Assembly: GCA_017416635.1 (NCBI GenBank)
Contig: JAFQBQ010000190.1
Coordinates: forward strand, 1 to 8,187
DNA from: Alphaproteobacteria bacterium
GTDB taxonomy: Bacteria > Pseudomonadota > Alphaproteobacteria > UBA3830
Direction: 5' to 3'
Length of the DNA stretch: 8,187 nucleotides
Below are positions 1 to 6,459 of this stretch, piece by piece. Positions within the stretch are counted from its first letter, which is position 1, and each line of letters begins with the position of its first letter. A program made the translations under genes and the position numbers. Under the pieces are notes generated by a model. The model was not told the DNA's origin, did not search any database, and saw only the letters and a program-made list of their open reading frames with translations.

Positions 1-19
1 ACCACTTGGCTACACCCCA
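1..19 (-). tRNA. tRNA-Gln, 5' end only (cut by window edge)
   Basis: Read on the minus strand, bases 19 to 1 give TGGGGTGTAGCCAAGTGGT. This is the acceptor 5' strand (TGGGGTG), the T8-A9 linker, and the D-stem and start of the D-loop (GCC AAG TGG T) typical of bacterial tRNA-Gln, including the unusual U1 start. The anticodon and 3' half lie outside the window, so the isoacceptor cannot be read, although TTG would be expected. The identity rests on the resemblance of the 5' 19 bases to tRNA-Gln. tRNA-Pro also begins with a GGGGTGTAG-like stretch, but its D-arm differs. The gene diverges from rpoH. Confidence 0.8.
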
Positions 20-30
20 AAAGTGAGCAT

Positions 31-59
31 ACTATACGCTGAAATTATACCCGTTGCAA
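31..59 (-). promoter_or_regulatory. Candidate promoter of the leftward tRNA gene
   Basis: On the minus strand there is a TTGCAA -35-like box (59-54), a 17-base spacer and a TATAGT -10-like box (36-31). Transcription would begin near base 24, leaving a leader of about five bases before the tRNA, as is common for RNase P-processed tRNAs. A perfect TATAAT also lies at 49-44 on the minus strand, but it lacks a recognisable -35 at normal spacing; it may be an alternative -10. No equally good promoter was found on the + strand for rpoH in this gap. Confidence 0.5.
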
Positions 60-131
60 CAAAAAGAAAAAATAAACTGCTTTTTTCAAAAAATACTGTT
101 AGACTATTGTCACTGTTTTGGAGTTAATTCA

Positions 132-995
132 ATGGCATCTTTACCTCTCGATGAAGATTCATTGTCGGATTACGTTTCAGGCGTGAAAAAAATTCCGATG
201 TTGTCTGAAGACAAGGAATTCGAATTAGCGATGCGCTGGAAAGAAAAAAAAGATCAGAAAGCGCTCGATGAAATAGTTGCAGCTCATTTGAAGTTGGTGG
301 TAAAAATCGCGAAAGGCTATTCGGGATACGGATTGTCGATAATGGATTTAATCGCCGAAGGGAATTTGGGAATCATGCACGCCGTCCAACATTTTGATCC
401 GTCCGTTGGGTATCGTTTCTCAACTTACGCCGCATGGTGGATAAAATCTAAAATACAAGAATTCGTTTATAATTCCTGGTCGATTGTCAGGCTCAGCACT
501 TCCAAGAATAATCGCAAACTATTCTTCGGATTGAACAAAATAAAAAAGATGCTGGGAATAACTTCCGATACTGACGCTGATATGAAAGCGATCGCTGAAA
601 AAATGCAGGTGCCGGTGGAGGATGTGAAATTGGCGAATACGCGTCTAACTCACAAAGATTTTTCTTCAAATACTCCAGTTGGAGACGAAGGGGATTCGTC
701 ATGGCAGGATTTTCTCATGGATTCTTCGCAATCCCAAAGAAGCGTTATCGAAGATCGCCAAGAATACTTGTACAGAAAAAAAATATTGCACGATGCTCTG
801 AATACTTTAACAAAGCGCGAGTATGATATCGTTCGTATGTACAGGTTGCAAAATCCAACGAAAAGTTTGCGAGAAATTGCAGATATAATGAATCTATCAG
901 CGGAAAGAGTTCGGCAAATCGAGAAAACCGCCTTTTTAAAAATACAAGACTACGTAAGAGCGACCAATTGGGAGACTCAAAACACGAAAGTTTAA
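132..995 (+). CDS. rpoH: RNA polymerase heat-shock sigma factor RpoH (sigma-32)
   Basis: Sigma-70 family factor that directs RNA polymerase to heat-shock genes (chaperones, proteases). The start is ATG 132: GGAG (120-123) sits eight bases upstream, and the product of 287 residues begins MASLPLDEDSLSDYV, as alphaproteobacterial RpoH proteins do. A TTG 26 codons earlier in the same frame has no ribosome site. Visible parts: region 1.2/2.1 (about 10-60); core-binding and -10 recognition, with GYRFSTYAAWWIKSKIQE at about 93-110; the RpoH box (NRKLFFGLNKIK, about 127-138), which separates RpoH from housekeeping and general-stress sigma factors; and a C-terminal region 4.2 helix-turn-helix for -35 recognition (SLREIADIMNLSAERVRQIE, 245-264). 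Length is normal for the family. It stands alone, divergent from the tRNA, and no rho-independent terminator is visible after it. Whether this is the only RpoH paralogue cannot be seen. Confidence 0.94.
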   Translation: MASLPLDEDSLSDYVSGVKKIPMLSEDKEFELAMRWKEKKDQKALDEIVAAHLKLVVKIAKGYSGYGLSIMDLIAEGNLGIMHAVQHFDPSVGYRFSTYAAWWIKSKIQEFVYNSWSIVRLSTSKNNRKLFFGLNKIKKMLGITSDTDADMKAIAEKMQVPVEDVKLANTRLTHKDFSSNTPVGDEGDSSWQDFLMDSSQSQRSVIEDRQEYLYRKKILHDALNTLTKREYDIVRMYRLQNPTKSLREIADIMNLSAERVRQIEKTAFLKIQDYVRATNWETQNTKV

Positions 996-1275
996 ATTCA
1001 ACTGAATTACTTCGCGTCATTACGAGAAATATGATGTTGTGTAGATGTGTTTTTTCAAAAATTGATTGCCGTGTCGTTCTGCTCCTTACAATAATAAGTG
1101 TATTTGTTTGTTGTTTCTTTCCATAAACTTATTTCAAAAATTTTTAGTTGTTAGCTTTGTGTTAATAAAGAATTGCGACAATCGCTCATACGATGAAGCA
1201 ATTGTGACTTACATCGCAAGTTTCGTCTAAATAAAATGATATGGCACTTTTTAAATAATGTCATATGGAGGGAAA
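996..1275. other. Intergenic region between rpoH and the exported-protein gene
   Basis: 280 AT-rich bases with no credible reading frame on either strand and no tRNA arms. No GC-rich hairpin followed by a T run marks the end of rpoH. The right half holds an imperfect hairpin (1173-1219, listed separately) and weak promoter-like boxes for the next gene: CTTACA (1208-1213), an 18-base spacer and TAAAAT (1232-1237). The promoter reading is low confidence because AT-rich DNA produces such matches by chance. Confidence 0.5.
1173..1219 (+). repeat. Imperfect nested inverted repeat / possible RNA hairpin
   Basis: An inner stem pairs CAAT-GCT-CAT (1179-1189) with ATG-AGC-ATTG (1193-1204) around the three-base loop ACG, with one C/A mismatch and one bulged A. 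An outer perfect pair, TTGCGA (1173-1178) with TCGCAA (1214-1219), encloses it, leaving an asymmetric bulge of about eight to nine bases on the 3' side. No T run follows, so it is not a standard terminator. It lies 56 bases before the next start codon. It could be a leader structure, an operator or a fragment of a small RNA. Confidence 0.4.
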
Positions 1276-2982
1276 ATGAAGAAGTGTGTGGTTTGTAGAA
1301 TAGCGTTGTGTTTTTTGAGTGGTAGTTTTGCTTGTAGTGATGCATTTGCAGAGAGTTACAGTCTTACAGATTTTCTTTTCGGTAAACAAACGGTGGATGA
1401 AAGAAAATCTGAGGAGTCTCAAGGCAGAATTAATCAGAAGTGGGGGCAAAGGCAGCAGATTCAGAATGTAGAGGAAGCTGAAGATGATCTGGAAGAAAAT
1501 CTTGTAGAGCATCGTGCAAACCGTCATGCAGAAAATAAAACTGAAGAGCCGCAACCGGAACCGAAAAGTATTCCGGAAATCTCTCAAGATGCATCAATAA
1601 ACGAGCCTATAGAAATAAATGAGAAAGAGATTTACGTTAGTCCGTCAATGAAAGTTAACTCTGTCAATGAGTTGCTGGAAACAGTTACACAAAATATAAA
1701 ATGTATCGAAAAAGGTAGAATGTCGGACAGCGATCGAAGCAATTTACAAAAGGAAAACGAACTGATCGCGAAAAATATCGAACAATTCCAGAATACACAA
1801 TCAATATATGGTAGAGTGCATTTGTTCGAAGTTATTTTGAAGTCATACAATATAATAAATGAAATTCCTGTACGCTTTCTTATGGATATAAGTAAAGATG
1901 ACATAAGCAAAGTGCAAATAACGTTGCTGGCGGATAGTTTGAAAGCAAACCAAGAAAATCTCGCGAAAGATTTTAAAACTGCTCTTAGCGAACAGGATAA
2001 TAACAAGATATCTGAATTAATTGGAATTGATGTTTTACAGAATTTAAATACGTTTGCGGCATCACTTCTTGAAAAGGTAAAAAGTATTCCGACCGAGTTA
2101 TTGGATAATAATGCCGGGAAACGTGTAGAAGAGATTGTTAAGGTTTTCAATACGCAAATTGGAGGAGATTTTGCTGAAAAACAAAGCGTTATGTTAAATA
2201 TGTTTAATGCATATAATGCTCTTAAGGAAATTTCATTCAGGCTTTGCAGAATTGATAATGAAATAATCAAAAATTTAGCGATTAAAATAACTGAAGATTT
2301 GTTTATGAAAATCAAAAGTGATTTGAATATCATGAAAAGAGCCAATTATTCAGTAAATGCTGATGAAGATGTGATAGCGCTTGCCGCTAGAAATATTCAA
2401 AAATTGGAGGCAATGCTGTTCGGCGGACAAATGGCCTCCGGCACTTCTGTAGACAGCCGCATAGAAAAATTCAAAAAAACCGATTTAATAAATGGGAAGA
2501 AAGAAATTCTCAAAGAAGTCGTTGGGCAATTTAATAAAACCGCGAAGTATTGTAACGAAGCTTTGGCGTTGCTTCAGTCGAAAGGTAAAACAGGTGAAAA
2601 TGTCGGAGATATCGCATTAATATCTGAAGATATCGACAAGATTTTTGCAAAAATCAGCGAGTACGATAAACCTTATGCAACGTCATCAAATAATTTCGAA
2701 TCTCAGGAAAGCAGCGATGACGCAACAATCGAACAGGTTCAGGAAGAAAAAATTAGTGAAGGAGTTTCTGTAGATCCACAGCTCAAAAAAGCTCCAGCGG
2801 AGACAATGACGATAACGCCTGAGAAAACATCGAAATTTTCCGAGGTTCAAGGAGATTCCATTAACATTGGAGATTTAGAAAGTGCTGAAGACGAAGAAAC
2901 AGAAAATGCCGAAGATGAAGAGGCGAAAAATATTGAAGAAGAGTTAGCAGAAATTGCAGAGTCTTCGAACGAGGAAGAGTAA
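1276..2982 (+). CDS. Exported, highly acidic, helix-rich protein of unknown function
   Basis: No family is recognised. Start ATG 1276 is preferred because a strong GGAGGG (1267-1272) lies just before it; an ATG at 1258 in frame would place that site inside the gene. The 568-residue product opens with a signal peptide: MKK, a hydrophobic stretch, then a type I cleavage site AFA|ES after residue 25. No canonical lipobox is seen. After it come an acidic, Gln/Glu-rich low-complexity stretch (about 38-118), a long alpha-helical core with coiled-coil character (about 128-465), and an acidic Glu/Asp/Ser-rich tail (about 470-568) ending in near-repeats of AEDEExxN. No transmembrane segment is seen outside the signal, so a periplasmic, surface or secreted location is inferred. 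Three cysteines remain in the mature part (143, 324, 426). It stands alone between two regulatory-looking gaps. A scaffold, surface or host-interaction role is possible but unproven. Confidence 0.8.
   Translation: MKKCVVCRIALCFLSGSFACSDAFAESYSLTDFLFGKQTVDERKSEESQGRINQKWGQRQQIQNVEEAEDDLEENLVEHRANRHAENKTEEPQPEPKSIPEISQDASINEPIEINEKEIYVSPSMKVNSVNELLETVTQNIKCIEKGRMSDSDRSNLQKENELIAKNIEQFQNTQSIYGRVHLFEVILKSYNIINEIPVRFLMDISKDDISKVQITLLADSLKANQENLAKDFKTALSEQDNNKISELIGIDVLQNLNTFAASLLEKVKSIPTELLDNNAGKRVEEIVKVFNTQIGGDFAEKQSVMLNMFNAYNALKEISFRLCRIDNEIIKNLAIKITEDLFMKIKSDLNIMKRANYSVNADEDVIALAARNIQKLEAMLFGGQMASGTSVDSRIEKFKKTDLINGKKEILKEVVGQFNKTAKYCNEALALLQSKGKTGENVGDIALISEDIDKIFAKISEYDKPYATSSNNFESQESSDDATIEQVQEEKISEGVSVDPQLKKAPAETMTITPEKTSKFSEVQGDSINIGDLESAEDEETENAEDEEAKNIEEELAEIAESSNEEE
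2884..2931 (+). repeat. Imperfect 24-base tandem duplication in the acidic tail
   Basis: Two adjacent 24-base units (2884-2907 and 2908-2931) encode AEDEETEN and AEDEEAKN. The differences are partly synonymous (GCT/GCC, GAC/GAT), so the copy is not recent. Less regular Glu-rich sequence follows. It suggests the tail grows and shrinks by short duplications. Confidence 0.7.
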
Positions 2983-3171
2983 AATCCATCTTGGATTCAG
3001 CTCTTTCTATAAAAGTTTTTCGGTATAACTATTTTTAGCGCGCTTTTGCAAGACCAATAATTAAAAATAACCAAAAAGAAGTTGTGATTTCCCCATTACA
3101 ATCCTACATATGATAATGTAATATCTTGGATATTAATTCAAATCAATTGAAGAATGCAATGGAGATAAAAA
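2983..3171 (+). promoter_or_regulatory. nrdD upstream region with dyad-symmetric elements
   Basis: 189 AT-rich bases without a gene. A -10-like GATAAT lies at 3112-3117 without a clear -35 box. Just after it is a perfect inverted repeat, TAATATC-TTG-GATATTA (3119-3135). Overlapping its end is TTAAT-TCAA-ATCAA (3133-3146), which matches the FNR/CRP-type consensus TTGAT-N4-ATCAA at nine of ten positions. A looser pair, ATTACA (3095-3100) and TGTAAT (3117-3122), flanks the -10 box, and TATTTTTA (3030-3037) is mirrored by TAAAAATA (3062-3069). No NrdR-box pair was recognised. If transcription starts near 3124, both main dyads fall just downstream of it, which suits repression better than FNR activation. 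Confidence 0.45.
3133..3146 (+). promoter_or_regulatory. FNR-like binding site before nrdD
   Basis: TTAAT-TCAA-ATCAA differs at one base from TTGAT-N4-ATCAA, the site bound by oxygen-sensing FNR/Anr regulators that commonly control anaerobic ribonucleotide reductase genes. It ends 25 bases before the TTG start. That is too close for the usual activator position at -41.5 unless transcription starts inside the gene, so its role is uncertain. Chance matches are fairly likely in DNA this AT-rich. Confidence 0.35.
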
Positions 3172-5220
3172 TTGGCTGAATCCGTGAATAAAGAGAAAAA
3201 TAGCAGAACGCCCGAGTTCGTTTTTAAAAGAAACGGTACAAAAGTAAAGTTTGATTCCGAGAAAATCGTAAATGCGATTAAAGCTGCAGGAGTAGAGACG
3301 GGAGAGTTTGATGAAGATGATGCCCGTCATCTTACTTTTGAAGTAATAAAAGTTTTAAAGCATCGATTCGATCGAAATATTCCCGATATTGAAGAAATTC
3401 AGGATATCGTCGAGCAAGTTTTAATTAACGCCAATTATTTTCAAACTGCGAAAGCCTATATTCTGTATCGAGAAAGAAGAGGTGAAGCTCGTAGAGATAA
3501 GAAAAACATGGTCGACGTCGTTAAGTCCATAAACGAATATTTGGATAGACTGGACTGGCGAGTAAATGCCAACGCGAATCAAGGATATTCTCTTGGCGGG
3601 ATGATTCTTAATATTTCCGGGAAGATGGTCGCTAATTTTTGGCTGAATAAAGTTTATCCGCCTTCCATTTCTGAAGCCCATAGAAATGGTGACTTTCATA
3701 TTCATGATTTGGATATGTTAAGCGGATATTGTGCGGGATGGTCGCTACGAACATTGTTGAATGAAGGCTTTAACGGAGTTCCGGGCAAAGCAGAAGCATA
3801 TCCTCCAAAGCATTTAAGCAGCGCGCTTGGGCAAATGGTGAACTTCCTCGGTACTTTGCAAAATGAATGGGCAGGTGCTCAGGCATTTAGTTCGTTTGAT
3901 ACATATCTTGCTCCGTTCATTAAGGTAGATAACCTTGAATACGATGAGGTTAAACAAAATCTTCAGGAATTTATTTACAATTTGAATGTTCCATCCAGAT
4001 GGGGAACGCAAACTCCGTTTACTAATTTGACTTTCGATTGGGTGTGCCCAGATGACCTAAAAAATAAAGTTCCGTTAGTTGGCGGTAAGGAAGTCGATTT
4101 TACGTACGGCGATCTTCAAAATGAAATGGACATGATTAATCGCGCATTCATGGAGATAATGTCGGAAGGCGATAGCAAGGGGCGCGTATTTACATTCCCA
4201 ATTCCAACTTACAACATTACAAAAAGTTTCAATTGGGACACTCCAAACGCAGATTTGTTGTTCGGTATGACCGCGAAGTACGGATTGCCGTATTTCCAGA
4301 ATTACGTAAATTCGGACTTGGATCCTGCGTCGATTCGCTCTATGTGCTGCCGTTTGCAGTTAGATTTAAGAGAGCTTTTGAAAAGAGGCAATAGTCTATT
4401 CGGTTCAGCGGAGCAAACGGGATCGATAGGTGTCGTCACCATTAACTGCGCTCGTCTGGGTTATGTATATAAAGGCAACGAAGAAGCATTGGTCGCGAGA
4501 TTGTTTGAATTGATGGATTACGCGAAGAAGAGTTTAGAAATCAAACGGAAGGTTATTCAGCAATATATGGACAGCGGGTTGTTTCCGTTTACGAAGAGAT
4601 ATCTCGGTCGTTTAAGGAATCATTTTTCGACAATCGGCGTCAATGGTATCAACGAAATGATTCGAAATTTCACGGATGACCGTCACGATATCACCACAGA
4701 GTATGGTCAGCAAATGGCTCTGCGAATTTTGGATAGAGCGAGAGAAAAATTGTTGGAGTTCCAAAGCGAAACAGGCAATATGTATAATCTTGAAGCTACT
4801 CCGGGAGAAGGCGCAACTTATCGTTTCGCAAAAGAAGATAAGAAACGTTATCCTGATATCCTCCAAGCTGGAACTGAAAAGAAGAATTACTACACAAACT
4901 CAAGTCAGTTGCCAGTTGGTTTCGGAAAAGATGCTTTTGAAGCTCTGAAGTTGCAAGATGATTTACAGCGCAAGTATACTGGCGGAACGGTTTTTCATTT
5001 ATATATGAGTGAAAAAATTTCAAGTCCGGAAGTTTGCAAAAAGCTAGTGAAAAAAGTCGTCGAAAATTTTAAGTTGCCGTATTTTTCGATAACTCCGACA
5101 TTTTCTATTTGTCCAGTTCACGGGTATTTATCCGGCGAGCAAAAGTTCTGTCCAAAATGCGATGCAGAAATAGTCGCAAGAAAAAAAGCAGAAATGAAAA
5201 AACAGGAACAGATGGGATAA
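3172..5220 (+). CDS. nrdD: Class III anaerobic ribonucleoside-triphosphate reductase, lacking the glycyl-radical tail
   Basis: NrdD reduces ribonucleoside triphosphates to deoxyribonucleotides without oxygen. TTG 3172 is the start: GGAG (3161-3164) lies seven bases before it and an in-frame TAA (3166-3168) excludes anything earlier. Order of parts in 682 residues: ATP-cone for allosteric control (about 14-103, VFKRNGTKVKFDSEKIVNAI); catalytic ten-stranded barrel (about 140-610) with HIHDL (176-180), the YCAGW cysteine (187), the finger-loop pair C392-C393 (SMCCRLQLD) and VVTINCARLGY (421-431); then a zinc site of CPxHGY and CPxC type (C647, H650, C660, C663). Family members continue some 40-60 residues beyond this site to an RVxGY motif carrying the radical glycine. 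This protein instead stops after a short Lys/Glu/Gln-rich tail at residue 682, and no lost segment is visible in the other frames before queD. The activase gene nrdG is not in the window. The family call is very sure; activity as a class III enzyme is open. Confidence 0.93.
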   Translation: MAESVNKEKNSRTPEFVFKRNGTKVKFDSEKIVNAIKAAGVETGEFDEDDARHLTFEVIKVLKHRFDRNIPDIEEIQDIVEQVLINANYFQTAKAYILYRERRGEARRDKKNMVDVVKSINEYLDRLDWRVNANANQGYSLGGMILNISGKMVANFWLNKVYPPSISEAHRNGDFHIHDLDMLSGYCAGWSLRTLLNEGFNGVPGKAEAYPPKHLSSALGQMVNFLGTLQNEWAGAQAFSSFDTYLAPFIKVDNLEYDEVKQNLQEFIYNLNVPSRWGTQTPFTNLTFDWVCPDDLKNKVPLVGGKEVDFTYGDLQNEMDMINRAFMEIMSEGDSKGRVFTFPIPTYNITKSFNWDTPNADLLFGMTAKYGLPYFQNYVNSDLDPASIRSMCCRLQLDLRELLKRGNSLFGSAEQTGSIGVVTINCARLGYVYKGNEEALVARLFELMDYAKKSLEIKRKVIQQYMDSGLFPFTKRYLGRLRNHFSTIGVNGINEMIRNFTDDRHDITTEYGQQMALRILDRAREKLLEFQSETGNMYNLEATPGEGATYRFAKEDKKRYPDILQAGTEKKNYYTNSSQLPVGFGKDAFEALKLQDDLQRKYTGGTVFHLYMSEKISSPEVCKKLVKKVVENFKLPYFSITPTFSICPVHGYLSGEQKFCPKCDAEIVARKKAEMKKQEQMG

Positions 5221-5245
5221 GTTTTCGGTAATCTAAAAGAGAATG

Positions 5246-5257
5246 CTTTCGCGAAAG
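5246..5257 (+). promoter_or_regulatory. 12-base palindrome overlapping the queD ribosome binding site
   Basis: CTTTCGCGAAAG is a perfect palindrome whose 3' half forms part of the AAAGGA ribosome site (5254-5259) of queD. In RNA it could form a small four-pair stem that masks the site, but the stem is weak. It shows no preQ1-riboswitch architecture. Confidence 0.3.
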
Positions 5258-5263
5258 GAAAAA

Positions 5264-5605
5264 ATGTTTTATCTGAAAAAAAGAATAGAAATAAGCGCGG
5301 CGCATTCTCTGATGCTGGATTACAAAACCAAATGCGAACGCCTGCACGGACATAACTGGAACATAATCGTTTACTGCAAGAGTGAAACGCTCGATGAAAA
5401 CGGCATGGTCGTCGATTTTACTCATATCAAGAAAAAAATCGTAGATCAGCTTGATCACCAAAATCTGAACGAAGTTCTGTCAGAAATAAATCCAACTTCA
5501 GAAAATATCGCTAAATGGATCTGTGAACAAATTCCTCATTGCTACAAAGTAACCGTACAAGAAACCGCCGACAACGAAGTGAGTTATGAGAAAGATACGT
5601 TATAG
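5264..5605 (+). CDS. queD: 6-carboxy-5,6,7,8-tetrahydropterin synthase (QueD)
   Basis: Converts 7,8-dihydroneopterin triphosphate to 6-carboxytetrahydropterin, the second step toward preQ0 and queuosine of tRNA. Start ATG 5264 follows AAAGGA (5254-5259) and gives MFYLKKRIEISAAH, the usual N-terminus; an ATG seven codons earlier has its purine run directly against the codon. The 113 residues show the complete site: zinc ligands H14, H28 and H30 (SAAH and LHGH), catalytic C24 in the CxxxHGH pattern that distinguishes QueD from animal-type pyruvoyl synthases, the D64-H65 pair (LDHQNLNE), PTSEN (77-81), and E100 in VQET for pterin anchoring. Length is normal for the family. It lies 43 bases after nrdD and 13 before the MBL gene, so co-transcription is likely. 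The rest of the pathway (queC, queE, folE) is not in the window. Confidence 0.94.
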   Translation: MFYLKKRIEISAAHSLMLDYKTKCERLHGHNWNIIVYCKSETLDENGMVVDFTHIKKKIVDQLDHQNLNEVLSEINPTSENIAKWICEQIPHCYKVTVQETADNEVSYEKDTL

Positions 5606-5618
5606 GTCATAGGTTGTT

Positions 5619-6443
5619 ATGAGTTCAGAGTTAAAAATTACCGTTCTTACTGAAGATAGTGCAAAAATGAACAGTCACACGCTGGCGGAGCATGGTTTAT
5701 CGTTATACCTCGAGTGCGATAACTTGAAGTTGCTTTTCGATTTGGGCGACACAGATGTGTATTTGAAAAACGCGGCTAAAATGGGAATAGATTTACAGTC
5801 TATCGACTTTATCGCTTTTTCGCATAATCATTACGACCATGTTGGCGGATTAAAATATTTTCCAACTCCGAGCAAAAAGATAAAATTAGTTGCGCAAAAA
5901 TGTGCTTTTTATCCGCGCGTAAATTATCAGAATGACCTTTCCCGCAAAGAAATAACCGAAAATTTTGAAATAGTATCGACTGATGCCGGAACTTTTGAGC
6001 TGAGCGAAAATTTAATTTTTCTCGGACAAATTCCAAGATTAAATGATTTCGAAGGGAAAAAAAATTTCGGAAAGATGGTGCTTCCGTCCGGAGAGTTGGC
6101 CGATGATTTTTGCGAAGAAGATTCTGCCTTGATATATAAGGCGAAAGATGGAATCGTCGTAATAACAGGCTGCTCGCATTCCGGCATTTGCAATATAATT
6201 CAATACGGCGTTGAAATTGCGAAGAAAAAATGGGGTATTTCGCAAGTAAAAACGATTCTCGGCGGCTTGCATCTTGTACATGCAAATGAAGAATTATTAA
6301 CTAACACTATGAATTTCTTGAAGAATAAAGAAATAACTGAAGTTTATCCTTGTCATTGCACCGATTTATACGCAAAAATTGCGATGGCTTGCCGCGACTT
6401 AAAAGTTCATGAAGTTAGTACGGGAACAGTTATAAATTTTTAA
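5619..6443 (+). CDS. Metallo-beta-lactamase-fold hydrolase, dihydropterin-synthase-like (COG1237 type)
   Basis: A 274-residue cytoplasmic MBL-fold protein. Metal motif SHNHYDHVGG gives H69, H71, D73 and H74; further likely ligands are H187 (GCSHSGICN), H218 (GGLHL) and H246 (PCHCTD). The N-terminal AEHGLSLYLE (23-32) with LLFDLGD (38-44), and the GCSHSGI and GGLHL signatures, point to the family often annotated as 7,8-dihydropterin-6-yl-methyl-4-(beta-D-ribofuranosyl)aminobenzene-5'-phosphate synthase. That name comes from an archaeal protein of methanopterin synthesis; bacterial members are mostly uncharacterised, so the substrate here is unknown. A weak ATAGG site precedes ATG 5619. It sits 13 bases after queD, and the pairing of a pterin-family enzyme with QueD suggests, but does not prove, a pterin-phosphate or other phosphoester substrate. 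Confidence 0.85.
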   Translation: MSSELKITVLTEDSAKMNSHTLAEHGLSLYLECDNLKLLFDLGDTDVYLKNAAKMGIDLQSIDFIAFSHNHYDHVGGLKYFPTPSKKIKLVAQKCAFYPRVNYQNDLSRKEITENFEIVSTDAGTFELSENLIFLGQIPRLNDFEGKKNFGKMVLPSGELADDFCEEDSALIYKAKDGIVVITGCSHSGICNIIQYGVEIAKKKWGISQVKTILGGLHLVHANEELLTNTMNFLKNKEITEVYPCHCTDLYAKIAMACRDLKVHEVSTGTVINF

Positions 6444-6459
6444 GCATATTCAATTTGAT

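Noticed and set aside
1..25. A sigma-32 type promoter (CTTG ... CCCC) on the + strand before rpoH
   Set aside because: The two boxes are only about seven bases apart, far below the needed spacing, and they fall inside the tRNA.
2..127. A + strand frame open from the left edge to a TAA just before rpoH, resembling the end of an upstream gene
   Set aside because: Its first bases coincide with the 5' end of a leftward tRNA-Gln and the rest with that tRNA's promoter; the translation resembles no family I know.
54..131. A 26-codon N-terminal extension of rpoH from a TTG
   Set aside because: No ribosome site before TTG, and ATG 132 has one and gives the normal RpoH N-terminus.
1632..2345. A 237-codon open frame on the minus strand inside the exported-protein gene
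   Set aside because: It is the antisense of Glu/Lys/Asn-rich coding sequence, rich in Leu/Ser/Ile, with no ribosome site or recognisable motif.
2983..2997. Small hairpin AATCCA-TCT-TGGATT after the exported-protein gene as a terminator
   Set aside because: The six-pair stem has only two G:C pairs and is followed by mixed CTCTTTCT rather than a T run.
5221..5263. A preQ1 riboswitch before queD
   Set aside because: Too short, with no recognisable preQ1 stem-loop and A-rich pseudoknot tail; only a weak 12-base palindrome is present.
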